Shown here: positions 37,145-45,352 of the stretch, one piece after another
How the letters are laid out: every line of letters starts with the position of its first letter
How positions within the stretch are numbered: position 1 is the stretch's first letter
NCBI RefSeq assembly: GCF_007750395.1
Contig: NZ_CP036281.1
Span: 4,115,001-4,179,000, forward strand
DNA length: 64,000 nucleotides
Reading direction: 5' to 3'
Source: Polystyrenella longa
GTDB lineage: Bacteria > Planctomycetota > Planctomycetia > Planctomycetales > Planctomycetaceae
Translations under genes and position numbers: made by a program
The notes under the pieces: model-generated
What the model was told of the DNA's origin: nothing
The model's database searches: none
What the model saw: only the letters and a program-made list of their open reading frames with translations

Positions 37145-38554
37145 ATGTTGTCTCGCGGGTTCACAGAGCGGCGTCTGGCGTCTCTTCTTCTGATTCTATT
37201 TATTGGCTCTCCCATCACATTGATTGAAGGAGCGGAACCAAAATCAAAACAGAGCCGCCCGAACATCGTGATCATGTTGACGGATGATCTCGGATATAAT
37301 GACTTGGGATGTTATGACCACCCGGCAATCAAAACTCCTGCGCTTGATCAACTGGCGGCGGAAGGCACGCTATTTACGGACTGTTACGCAGCGGCACCAG
37401 TTTGTTCTCCTTCTCGCGCTGGCATGCTTTCTGGCCGCACACCGCATCGTCTGGGGGTCTTCGACTGGATTCCGGATGGCAGTCCCATGCACATGAAGGC
37501 AGACGAGACGACGTTCGCCACGATCCTGAAAGAGCAGGGGTACCAGACAGCGCACATCGGGAAATGGCATTGCAATGGTCAGTTTAATCTTCCCAGCCAA
37601 CCCCAACCGAACGACCATGGATTCGACTACTGGTTCTCGACTCAGAACAACGCTCTTCCTACCCATCACGCGCCTGTGAACTTCGTCCGCAATGGAGAAG
37701 AAGTCGGTCAACTGGAGGGATACTCCAGCGACATCATCGTTGACGATGCCATCGACTGGCTGCGAAACCGGCAGGACGACCAACCCTTCTGTCTGGTTGT
37801 CTGGTTTCATTCTCCCCATGAAGTTATTGCCACGGCACCGGAATTCGTAAAGCAATACCAAGAGCATGAACCACTGGAACGGGCGGAATACTATGGCAAC
37901 GTGGCTCAGATGGATGCGGCTGCCGGGCGCCTTCTGGGTGAACTGGATCAACAGCAGTTGCGTGATAACTCGTTCGTAATGTTTACCAGCGACAATGGCC
38001 CGGAAACGCTGAACCGATATGGACCTCGTTCCAGTCGATCCTATGGTTTACCTGATCCCCTTCGTGGAATGAAATTGCATGTTTATGAAGGCGGAATTCG
38101 TGTGCCAGGAATCATTCGCTGGCCCGGACATGCAGCAGCAGGCTCTGTCAGCAACGAACCGATTTCGGGTGTCGATGTCCTGCCGACCGTCTGTGCCCTT
38201 GCTGAGATCGAAGTGAACGTGAAAAAAACACTCGACGGTGCCAACATATTACCCGCGTTGGCTCAGCAGCCGATTGATCGTCCGCATCCATTGTACTGGC
38301 GCTATGACCGGGCTCTATCCGATCCTAAAATCGCCATTCGCGATGGTGAATGGAAATTGCTCGTGCGGGGTGACTACTCCGAACCAGAACTGTATCACTT
38401 GACCGAAGACGTCAGCGAAACGCAGAACATGGCCAGCAAAGAGCCTGGTCGATTAAAAGCGATGCAGGCGCAATTGAAAACATTGAATGAAGAGATCGCA
38501 GCAGAAGCTCCTACTTGGCCGAAGCAGGATGCCAAACAGAAATCGAATAAGTAA
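37145..38554 (+). CDS. Secreted sulfatase (arylsulfatase family, S1)
   Basis: A 469-residue type I sulfatase hydrolysing sulfate esters, probably on polysaccharides. The frame is open back to 36941 inside the previous gene, but ATG 37145 is chosen because a signal peptide follows at once (residues 10-30, LASLLLILFIGSPITLIEGA). RPNIVIMLTDDLGYNDLGCY binds the metal; CSPSRAGMLSGRTPHR carries the Cys87 that must be converted to formylglycine; HIGKWHCNG, VMFTSDNGPE and the ending GEWKLLVRG/ELYHLTEDVSETQNMA are typical. It needs a formylglycine-generating enzyme, not seen in the window. Expanded family in marine planctomycetes. Confidence 0.95.
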   Translation: MLSRGFTERRLASLLLILFIGSPITLIEGAEPKSKQSRPNIVIMLTDDLGYNDLGCYDHPAIKTPALDQLAAEGTLFTDCYAAAPVCSPSRAGMLSGRTPHRLGVFDWIPDGSPMHMKADETTFATILKEQGYQTAHIGKWHCNGQFNLPSQPQPNDHGFDYWFSTQNNALPTHHAPVNFVRNGEEVGQLEGYSSDIIVDDAIDWLRNRQDDQPFCLVVWFHSPHEVIATAPEFVKQYQEHEPLERAEYYGNVAQMDAAAGRLLGELDQQQLRDNSFVMFTSDNGPETLNRYGPRSSRSYGLPDPLRGMKLHVYEGGIRVPGIIRWPGHAAAGSVSNEPISGVDVLPTVCALAEIEVNVKKTLDGANILPALAQQPIDRPHPLYWRYDRALSDPKIAIRDGEWKLLVRGDYSEPELYHLTEDVSETQNMASKEPGRLKAMQAQLKTLNEEIAAEAPTWPKQDAKQKSNK

Positions 38555-38600
38555 ATTGACCTGCAGGACTCTGAGTTCGATCTGCTTAAAATCTGATTGT

Positions 38601-39428
38601 TTAAGCGGCGCGGAAGTCGAGTTCGTCTTCTTCGACAATTTCGATTTCATGTTCGAGGTATCGTAGAAATGTGGGGAGCGGTTCGCGCTGGGGACCGACA
38701 TATTTCTTACGATCTCGACCATCTAACACTGCTGTCAGGTAGCAACAGAGAGAGATACTGCCAAAGAAGAGCAGTATGGCAATGAAACCGGTTAGCTCCG
38801 TGTACTCGTCATCATCAAGATCACTCATCAATGGGAAAGTGTTCGTGGTGAGGGCACCCTGTTGCAATGCATCCCGGTTTTGCTTCGCGACCCAATCGGT
38901 CTGTTCCTGTATCGTCATTTTGCCAAAATCGGGTTCCGGGGTGGCCACAATTGCGGGCTGACTGGTCACTCCGTCTGCGACATCGACGGCCTGCGACTCA
39001 GCGATGGTGCTGCTGATTTCAGACATACAAAAGGGTACGAAAAGTAGAAACATCGGGAACGTCAGGAAAAAGCCGAAACGACCCATCCAACCCCAGATTG
39101 AACGGGGCATGAAGAGCAACATCCAGCGCCGGGAAGATTCCAGAATGGAGGTGTGACTGTCGACGGTGTACAACGTTTCGACCATCAGGATATCGAGCTC
39201 CCGAGCGACGTAATGATCAATGTGCTGCTGACGATCCTGGGGACTAATCGTGGCCTGTGTTTTTCGCCAGGTATCGAGAAAAGAAACCCGCTTTTCCGCT
39301 TGCTGCAGCTTCTGATAAAGCCGGTGATCCTGGCGCTGTTCTTCTCGCCATTTAGAGAAGATTTGCATCCCCGATATTACCGCCCCGATAACGGCACCGA
39401 GAGCGACGATCAATTCCTGCTTTTCCAC
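38601..39428 (-). CDS. Multi-pass membrane protein, function unknown
   Basis: About 275 residues, not recognised. It has a membrane segment close to the N-terminus (ELIVALGAVIGAVISGMQIF), a charged helical stretch (EEQRQDHRLYQKLQQAEKRVSFLDTW), a second segment near residue 133 (FGFFLTFPMFLLFVPFCM) and a third near residue 220 (LTGFIAILLFFGSISLCCYL). The start is uncertain: GTG 39426-39428 with AAGGAT about ten bases before is chosen; a TTG at 39491 would add 21 polar residues with no ribosome-binding site. It ends 46 bases from the sulfatase stop, convergent. No domain or motif suggests an activity. Confidence 0.7.
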   Translation of the reverse strand: MEKQELIVALGAVIGAVISGMQIFSKWREEQRQDHRLYQKLQQAEKRVSFLDTWRKTQATISPQDRQQHIDHYVARELDILMVETLYTVDSHTSILESSRRWMLLFMPRSIWGWMGRFGFFLTFPMFLLFVPFCMSEISSTIAESQAVDVADGVTSQPAIVATPEPDFGKMTIQEQTDWVAKQNRDALQQGALTTNTFPLMSDLDDDEYTELTGFIAILLFFGSISLCCYLTAVLDGRDRKKYVGPQREPLPTFLRYLEHEIEIVEEDELDFRAA

Positions 39429-39793
39429 CGGACGACATCCTTGTCTCTTGGTTTTGTCTGTGGGAGAGTCTGTTGAGGAGCCTTGTCTCAAGATGACAAA
39501 GTCAGTTGTCAGGAATCCACTACCGGATTCATATATCGATGAATAGCCGTATAAGAAATTTCACCGTTTCTGGCCAGACCGATCTGACATCGATAGCCCC
39601 TGCGCCTCCATATGTACACATTATATTATGCTATCGGCGTTCTCTGAATCATTGATTAGCCCATCCGGGATGAGGTATAAGGTGTCTCGACGAGAAGTCA
39701 GCTTCACAAACAGCCTGAATCAGTTGCCAGCGGGGCGGGGCAGGGCTCAAAAGACTTACAGAGAAACACTTTAGCACAATTGAATTACGTTCT
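39429..39793. other. Divergent intergenic region before sua5/tsaC
   Basis: 365 bases holding promoters for the membrane protein and the Sua5-like gene. AATCC (39514-39518) with GGATT (39525-39529) and ATTCAT (39527-39532) with ATGAAT (39539-39544) overlap and cannot form together; short stems, low weight. No gene seen. Confidence 0.4.
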
Positions 39794-40771
39794 ATGGCAT
39801 GTCAGGTGGGACAAGATATCCCTCGAGCAGCAAAACTGCTGCGGGAAGGGAAACTCGTTGCCTTCGCAACGGAAACCGTTTACGGCCTGGGAGCGCACGC
39901 CCTTGATGAACAGGCGGCGGCGCGGATTTTTGCTGCGAAAGACCGTCCCACGTTTGATCCCTTGATCGTTCACGTTGCCGAGAGAAGCCAGTTGAACGAC
40001 TTGGTCCTCGAAGTTCCCGATAAAGCGGCGGCTCTAATGGATGCCTGCTGGCCGGGCCCATTGACCTTAGTACTTCCCAAAACAGCAGCAGTTCCCGATC
40101 TCGTCACTTCCGGTTTACCGAGTGTCGCTGTACGAATTCCTGCTCATCCTGTCGCCCGAGATTTACTATTTCAAGTCGGTTTGCCTATCGCCGCCCCCAG
40201 CGCCAATCTGTTCGGTCAGGTTAGCCCGACGACTGCTGAACATGTTCGGGAACAACTGGGGGACCGCATTGACTATATCCTTGATGGTGGACCCTGTTCT
40301 GTCGGACTCGAATCGACGGTGGTTTCCGTTAATGGAGATCAGGTGACCTTGCTGAGACCGGGGGGCACTCCACTGGAAGAATTGGAACGTATTGTCGGAG
40401 AGGTGAAGTCGACTTTTCCAACAGCACAACCTTCGGAGACATCTGCCCAACATGCCCCCGGGATGCTGTCCAAACATTACGCTCCGGGCACGCCTTTATT
40501 CATTGTGGATAACTTGGATCAGGCTGTCCGTCGTTTTTCAGCTTCCTCAACCGGCGTTCTGCTCTTTGGTGAAAACGACGGGGCGGCCCCATTCGCGACT
40601 GTCGAACAACTTTCCTCCACATCTGATCTCACCGAAGCAGCGGCCCGCTTTTTTGCAGCCGTCCGCAGACTGGACCGGGCTGACATTCAGCAGATAGTCG
40701 CCATGCCCTTTCCTGAAGAAGGATTGGGGCGTGCTCTTAATGATCGGCTGCGGCGCGCCAGTATTCGTTGA
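39794..40771 (+). CDS. tsaC: L-threonylcarbamoyladenylate synthase (Sua5/TsaC type)
   Basis: A 325-residue enzyme that makes threonylcarbamoyl-AMP from threonine, bicarbonate and ATP for the t6A37 tRNA modification. The N-terminal YrdC domain (1-190) has FATETVYGLGAHALD, IFAAKDRPTFDPLIVHV, PGPLTLVLPK, VRIPAHP, PIAAPSANLFGQVSPTTAEHV and GLESTVV. A linker with SAQHAPGMLSKHYAP and a Sua5 C-terminal domain (from about 235) make this the two-domain Sua5 form rather than the short TsaC. ATG 39794 opens before the first helix. Essential in most bacteria. No tsaB/tsaD partner is in the window. Confidence 0.95.
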   Translation: MACQVGQDIPRAAKLLREGKLVAFATETVYGLGAHALDEQAAARIFAAKDRPTFDPLIVHVAERSQLNDLVLEVPDKAAALMDACWPGPLTLVLPKTAAVPDLVTSGLPSVAVRIPAHPVARDLLFQVGLPIAAPSANLFGQVSPTTAEHVREQLGDRIDYILDGGPCSVGLESTVVSVNGDQVTLLRPGGTPLEELERIVGEVKSTFPTAQPSETSAQHAPGMLSKHYAPGTPLFIVDNLDQAVRRFSASSTGVLLFGENDGAAPFATVEQLSSTSDLTEAAARFFAAVRRLDRADIQQIVAMPFPEEGLGRALNDRLRRASIR

Positions 40772-40956
40772 ACGGGACGCAAATTCGCCGAGTCTCGGGT
40801 TTTTCTCTATTCGATATAGTTTTCATTCCGGCTGACGTAGTATTTTCGGACAGAGCCATCTATTTATGTTGGACGCACGGTAGCTAAGACAACTGCGTTC
40901 CATTAATGCTACCGGGGTTGCTCTGGATTGATTCTTACTACTCGGATTTGTGTTCC

Positions 40957-42636
40957 ATGGATGTATGGCATTTACTGCTGGATATTGTTCTGTTGCTCAG
41001 CGCCTCTTTGCTGTTTGGAGGCATCTGTTTGCGATTCGGCCAGAGTCCGCTCGTCGGCTATCTACTGGCCGGGATGCTGCTTGGTGGCCCAGGTGGTGTC
41101 GAGTTAATCCACCCGAGCCATGAAATCGATTCGATCGCCGAGTTGGGCGTCTCACTTTTGTTGTTCGGTCTGGGGCTGGAATTTTCGTGGGGTCGGTTAA
41201 CGTCCCTCGGTAAAAAGACTCTCTTCAGTGGGTTCCTGCAAGTCATCATTACGGCGACATTAGGTACCGGGACAGCCCTGCTATTCCACTTGGGAATAAC
41301 GGAGGCAATTGCAATCGGTGCAATGGTCGCCCTGAGCAGCACCGCCTGCGTATTACGAGTACTGAATGACCAGGCTCAGATTGACAGCAGCTACGGACGG
41401 AACGCATTGGCAATTCTGCTCGTTCAGGATATCGCTGTCGTCCCTCTGGCGATGCTGATGAGCGTACTGGCTCAACCTGATTCAGATACTTCGTTTATCT
41501 GGCCACTTCTTAAAATTCTCGGCATGACCGCCGTGCTGATTGTTGCTCTGTATATCCTTCTAAACTTTGTGGCCGTTCGCGCCCTGGGAAGACTCACGCT
41601 GAAAGAAAACCGGGAACTAACGGTTCTGCTGGCAGTAGCCACAGGATTGGGATCGGCCTGGGCTGCACACGCGGCCGGCATTTCTCCCGCGATGGGGGCC
41701 TTTGTCGCCGGGATGTTCCTCGGGAATTCCCCCTTTGCCACACAGATTCGTGCTGACATTTCATCCTTACGTGTCGTGTTACTGACCCTCTTCTTTGGGG
41801 CGGTGGGAATGGTGGCCGACCCCTTCTGGCTGATCCAGAACTGGTTGCAGGTTTCGGCAGTCGTTCTCATGCTGCTTGCAGGCAAAACGATAATCATTAC
41901 CGCTATTCTGGTTCTATTGGGCAAGCCGTTTCGAATTGCGGTCGCGACTGGTTTGTGCCTCTCGCAAATTGGAGAATTCGCCTTCGTATTGGGAACGATT
42001 GGTAAAGAGGCTTCGGTCCTGTCGGACGAGACATATCAATTAATCGTATCGTCCACGATCGTCACCTTGTTTCTCAGTCCGTACCTGGTGATCAATGCCC
42101 AACGCTGGGGAACCTGGATTGAACGATTGGTGAAACCGGGAAGTCGTCAGCATGAACATGTTGAACCGGAATCTGATCATCCCCAGCCCGACTTTATCAT
42201 CGTCGGTTTTGGGCCAGCCGGACAGAGGGCGAGTGTCCCTCTGCAGGATGTCGCCGAACGTGTATTAGTGCTCGATTTAAATTCTAATGGAATCAAAAAA
42301 GCCCGTGAGTTCGGTTTCGCAGGACAGGTAGGAGATTCGAGCCAGACAGAAGTGCTGGAGCATGCGGGAGCGGCAACAGCCCACACTGTGATCATTACTG
42401 TTCCACATCACAATACTGCATTGCAGACTCTGGAAGGGGTGAAGGCTCTAAATGCGGAAGCGAGAGTCTTCGTCCGATGCCGCTACCAAATCCATACGCA
42501 GGAGTTTCTCGATGCGGGTGCGTACCTGGTCGCCGGGGATGAAGAAAATGTGGGTGATCAACTGGCCGCCAGTATCCGCGAAGAGATCCAATTGCTGGAC
42601 CATCTCACGGTCTTATCAACGGAAGATCAACATTGA
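40957..42636 (+). CDS. KefB-like monovalent cation:proton antiporter with TrkA-N domain
   Basis: A 559-residue inner-membrane protein. Start at ATG 40957 (MDVWHLLLDIVLLLS) gives a natural first segment; an in-frame ATG at 40906 adds 17 residues. About 12-13 membrane segments of the CPA2 Na+/H+ exchanger family (LVGYLLAGMLLGGPGG, LLLFGLGLEFSWGRL, AMVALSSTACVLRVL, NALAILLVQDIAVVPLAML, ISPAMGAFVAGMFLG). The cytoplasmic C-terminus (from about 405) is a TrkA-N/RCK domain: FIIVGFGPAGQ for nucleotide binding, then QVGDSSQTEVLEHAGA. It would export K+ or Na+ in exchange for H+, gated by a nucleotide. A KefF-like partner is not seen. Confidence 0.92.
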   Translation: MDVWHLLLDIVLLLSASLLFGGICLRFGQSPLVGYLLAGMLLGGPGGVELIHPSHEIDSIAELGVSLLLFGLGLEFSWGRLTSLGKKTLFSGFLQVIITATLGTGTALLFHLGITEAIAIGAMVALSSTACVLRVLNDQAQIDSSYGRNALAILLVQDIAVVPLAMLMSVLAQPDSDTSFIWPLLKILGMTAVLIVALYILLNFVAVRALGRLTLKENRELTVLLAVATGLGSAWAAHAAGISPAMGAFVAGMFLGNSPFATQIRADISSLRVVLLTLFFGAVGMVADPFWLIQNWLQVSAVVLMLLAGKTIIITAILVLLGKPFRIAVATGLCLSQIGEFAFVLGTIGKEASVLSDETYQLIVSSTIVTLFLSPYLVINAQRWGTWIERLVKPGSRQHEHVEPESDHPQPDFIIVGFGPAGQRASVPLQDVAERVLVLDLNSNGIKKAREFGFAGQVGDSSQTEVLEHAGAATAHTVIITVPHHNTALQTLEGVKALNAEARVFVRCRYQIHTQEFLDAGAYLVAGDEENVGDQLAASIREEIQLLDHLTVLSTEDQH

Positions 42637-42763
42637 TTGACTGAAAGTCGACCTCGACTTTGAGATGAACATGCGGACCTCCGCCCCTTTACAGAGGGGG
42701 ACCCGTGAGGCAGAATCAAGGTTGGTTTATTTCCAATTCCTTGTTCTTCCTCTGTTGATTGAG

Positions 42764-43534
42764 ATGCTGATGTATTTACGAGCCGCGGTCTTCTGTTCTG
42801 TTTTTCTGTTCTTTTCAATTGCGGGTATCCCGCAGTCTGTCGTCTGTGCCGACGAGATCGTGACTGAAAATAATGTCAGCGAAGAAGGTGCAGCGGAAAT
42901 TGAATTGAAAGCGAGTTTTCAATATCTCACTTTCCTGCCGAAGGATTACGATCAACAGGAAAAATGGCCGCTCGTGCTCTTCTTACATGGGGCTGGCGAG
43001 CGGGGTGACGATCTGGAAAAAGTGAAAGTCCACGGCCCTCCGATGCAAGCGGCAGCGGGAAGAGAATTTCCGTTTATTCTGGTGGCTCCCCAATGCCCAA
43101 AAGGGTACTGGTGGTATCCAAATGAACTCGCCGGTTTGCTCGATCAATTGGAAGAGAAGTACAATGTCGACCCGGACCGCATCTATGTGACGGGACTGAG
43201 TATGGGCGGATACGGAACCTGGTCACTTGCTTCGTATTGCCCGGAACGGTTGGCTGCCGTCGCGCCCGTATGCGGAGGAGGCGTCGCGTACTTGACGACA
43301 GAATACCAAGACCTCGCCGTCTGGGCATTTCATGGAGACCAGGACTCGGTAGTCAGTTTACGAAGTAGCGAAGAGCTGATTGAACGTCTTAAAAAGCGCG
43401 GGGCAAAAGAAATTCGCTTCACAGTATATGAAGGGATCGGTCACAACTCCTGGACGAAGGCGTATGACACTCCCGAGTTTTACGACTGGTTGCTCCAACA
43501 GCGACGCGGAGCAGCGCCAACTGAAGCAAAGTAA
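42764..43534 (+). CDS. Secreted alpha/beta hydrolase, peptidase/esterase-like (COG4099 type)
   Basis: About 256 residues. The frame is open to 42665, but ATG 42764 or 42770 starts a good signal peptide (YLRAAVFCSVFLFFSIAGIPQSVVCA), so one of these is preferred. Fold marks: strand and oxyanion loop WPLVLFLHGAGERGDD, nucleophile elbow TGLSMGGYGTW (Ser147), acid Asp194 in FHGDQDSVV, and His227 in GIGHNSW, a full catalytic triad. This matches the predicted-peptidase/poly-3-hydroxybutyrate depolymerase-like group. Substrate unknown, probably an ester outside the cytoplasm. It ends only nine bases from the DUF481 stop codon on the other strand. Confidence 0.88.
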   Translation: MLMYLRAAVFCSVFLFFSIAGIPQSVVCADEIVTENNVSEEGAAEIELKASFQYLTFLPKDYDQQEKWPLVLFLHGAGERGDDLEKVKVHGPPMQAAAGREFPFILVAPQCPKGYWWYPNELAGLLDQLEEKYNVDPDRIYVTGLSMGGYGTWSLASYCPERLAAVAPVCGGGVAYLTTEYQDLAVWAFHGDQDSVVSLRSSEELIERLKKRGAKEIRFTVYEGIGHNSWTKAYDTPEFYDWLLQQRRGAAPTEAK

Positions 43535-43543
43535 GTAATCGGA

Positions 43544-44905
43544 TTACTTCAGGGTATATACCAGTTGGAAAACCGTTGTGAAGTCTGATTTTTTCTTCAG
43601 TGCGGCGGGGGCCGAGTTGTACTCTTGTTTGACCCCCAGTTTAAATTGCCAGGAAGACTGTTCATCCAACTGCACCAGGACAGCCATGTCGTTGGTGAAC
43701 CGGAAGACTTCGTAGTCTTCGATGCTGGGGCGAATCGTCGATTTACTTTCGAAATGAGTCCGATCAAAAAGCGGCCATTGTAGCTCTGCCTCTGCGAAGA
43801 TGTCTGCCGTGACGCGGTCGTTACCGGGGGTGCTATATTCTTCCGCTGTCACACCAGGACCAAGTCGAGTAATGAATCGTCGTTCTTCGTCATCGAGAAA
43901 ACGGTAACCAACCCCGGCTGAAAGTGTTCCTCGGTAGTCAAGGTCCTGTAATTCGTCGTACTGGTTCTGATTCGTGACGAAGAAGATCCAGCTTCCGACT
44001 TCACCAAAGTCCATGTTGGCGTTCGCAAACAGCTGATTCGAAATCTGCACATCCCGTGCTCGGCCCCATTTGGCACCCATGTCGATACGTGTCGTGTAGT
44101 CGGAATAGCGATTTTCAAAGCGGGCTTCAGAGTTGATCGTCTTTTCCTCACTGTTCCCGTCCAGGAAACGCGCTCCGATCTCGAATCGTTTGGTCCAGGC
44201 TTTCATCTGTTGACGAGAGAATCGATAGCTGAAGGTGACTGGTTCCGGCAATGGGGCCACAACGGTTTCTTCCCATTGTGTCAACTGAAACAGGGCATCT
44301 TCCGCTTCGGTATCGACGTCTTCTGCGGACTGTTTTTCGGCGCCATCATCGTCATCAGCCGTCGATGAAGCGGAGGCCTCTGCGGCAGCCAGCTCTTCCT
44401 CGGGAAGCGCCGCTGGTTCTTCACTTATTTCAGATTGGTCGATGGGTTCGATTAACCCCTGAGCCGAGGGGCCAGAAAACATCTCTTCCGGCTTGATTAA
44501 TGGAGATTCCTCGAGGGGAACCACTTTCTCTTTTATTGGTTTGACGTCGATCTTTTCCACCATCGTCAGCGGGATCGAAACGGTCTCTCCAGTCGGAACT
44601 GTCCAAGTCAGTTGAAAAGTCGTTAAACCAGACAACTGCCCGAGAAGCTGTCGCCCATCTTTAAGGGTCAACATTCCAACGGACTCGGCCAGTAAAGTCT
44701 TTGCTGCAGGCTGTGGAGCCGAAGCTGCGGACTGCTGACTAATGGGGCCGGAAGACGCAATTTCTGCGGCTCCCACGCCAGAGCAGGGAAGGCTCGATAT
44801 CCCACTACACAGAAGAATCACCGTCAGAACTTGACGGAGGTGTCTGTGCAATATCGCCTTAATAGAGGCGACAGGTATTGGGATAAACGGTGAAAAAAAA
44901 TGCAT
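43544..44905 (-). CDS. DUF481 outer-membrane-like protein with acidic linker
   Basis: A 453-residue exported protein. Signal region in residues 20-46 (VLTVILLCSGISSLPCSGVGA). Residues about 75-115 form a small beta domain (GMLTLKDGRQLLGQLSGLTTFQLTW). An acidic Glu/Ala-rich linker follows (about 130-205). The C-terminal half (about 215-453) is a DUF481 (YdiY-like) beta-barrel with alternating aromatic strands (ARFENRYSDYTTRIDMGAKWGR, SWQFKLGVKQEYNSAPAAL) ending TVFQLVYTLK, an outer-membrane style C-terminus. No function is established for the family. The ATG 44903-44905 is likely but a later start is possible. A hairpin lies 26 bases upstream. Confidence 0.85.
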   Translation of the reverse strand: MHFFSPFIPIPVASIKAILHRHLRQVLTVILLCSGISSLPCSGVGAAEIASSGPISQQSAASAPQPAAKTLLAESVGMLTLKDGRQLLGQLSGLTTFQLTWTVPTGETVSIPLTMVEKIDVKPIKEKVVPLEESPLIKPEEMFSGPSAQGLIEPIDQSEISEEPAALPEEELAAAEASASSTADDDDGAEKQSAEDVDTEAEDALFQLTQWEETVVAPLPEPVTFSYRFSRQQMKAWTKRFEIGARFLDGNSEEKTINSEARFENRYSDYTTRIDMGAKWGRARDVQISNQLFANANMDFGEVGSWIFFVTNQNQYDELQDLDYRGTLSAGVGYRFLDDEERRFITRLGPGVTAEEYSTPGNDRVTADIFAEAELQWPLFDRTHFESKSTIRPSIEDYEVFRFTNDMAVLVQLDEQSSWQFKLGVKQEYNSAPAALKKKSDFTTVFQLVYTLK

Positions 44906-45352
44906 CTAACGTCCTTGTACGATTCGATCCCGTCGATCCTTCGACGAGCAACCGGCCACGGTAATTTCCATTCACAGGCAAGTGAAGGTTCTTTATAAAT
45001 TGGGTGGGGGATTCTAGATTGAACGTAAAATGCTGGCAATGCGAGTTTTAAGCCTGAAAACAGTCACAAAATTCTTTTTTAGCGATCTTTTTCTGATGCC
45101 GCTGGAGATATTCTTTCCTGCCGTGCCAACGAGACGTAGGCTGAAAGAGGTAAATTGCAGGCGGACTGTTTTCGACGCCTCGGGGAAATGGTACAGTAAT
45201 TCCGACCTCTCAATCCCTGATTCGCAGGAATATGGACATTCATTCAGAGCTTCGATTGTTCGTCGGATAATGTGGCGTTTCTCTTTCTGGCCAATCGAAG
45301 CCAGTCTACCAGCTCATCCACCGGCACAAGCTGAGCCAACCGAGAATTATCT
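44906..45352. other. Divergent intergenic region before the FHA kinase gene
   Basis: 447 bases. It holds the hairpin CGTCGA-tcct-TCGACG (44931-44946), 26-41 bases before the DUF481 start. The rest has promoters for two divergent genes; no convincing -35/-10 pair or extra gene is seen. Confidence 0.45.
44931..44946 (-). promoter_or_regulatory. Perfect hairpin in the DUF481 leader
   Basis: CGTCGA (44931-44936) with TCGACG (44941-44946), tetraloop TCCT. It lies close to the start codon of the 43544-44905 gene, where it could affect translation or be an operator. Confidence 0.35.
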
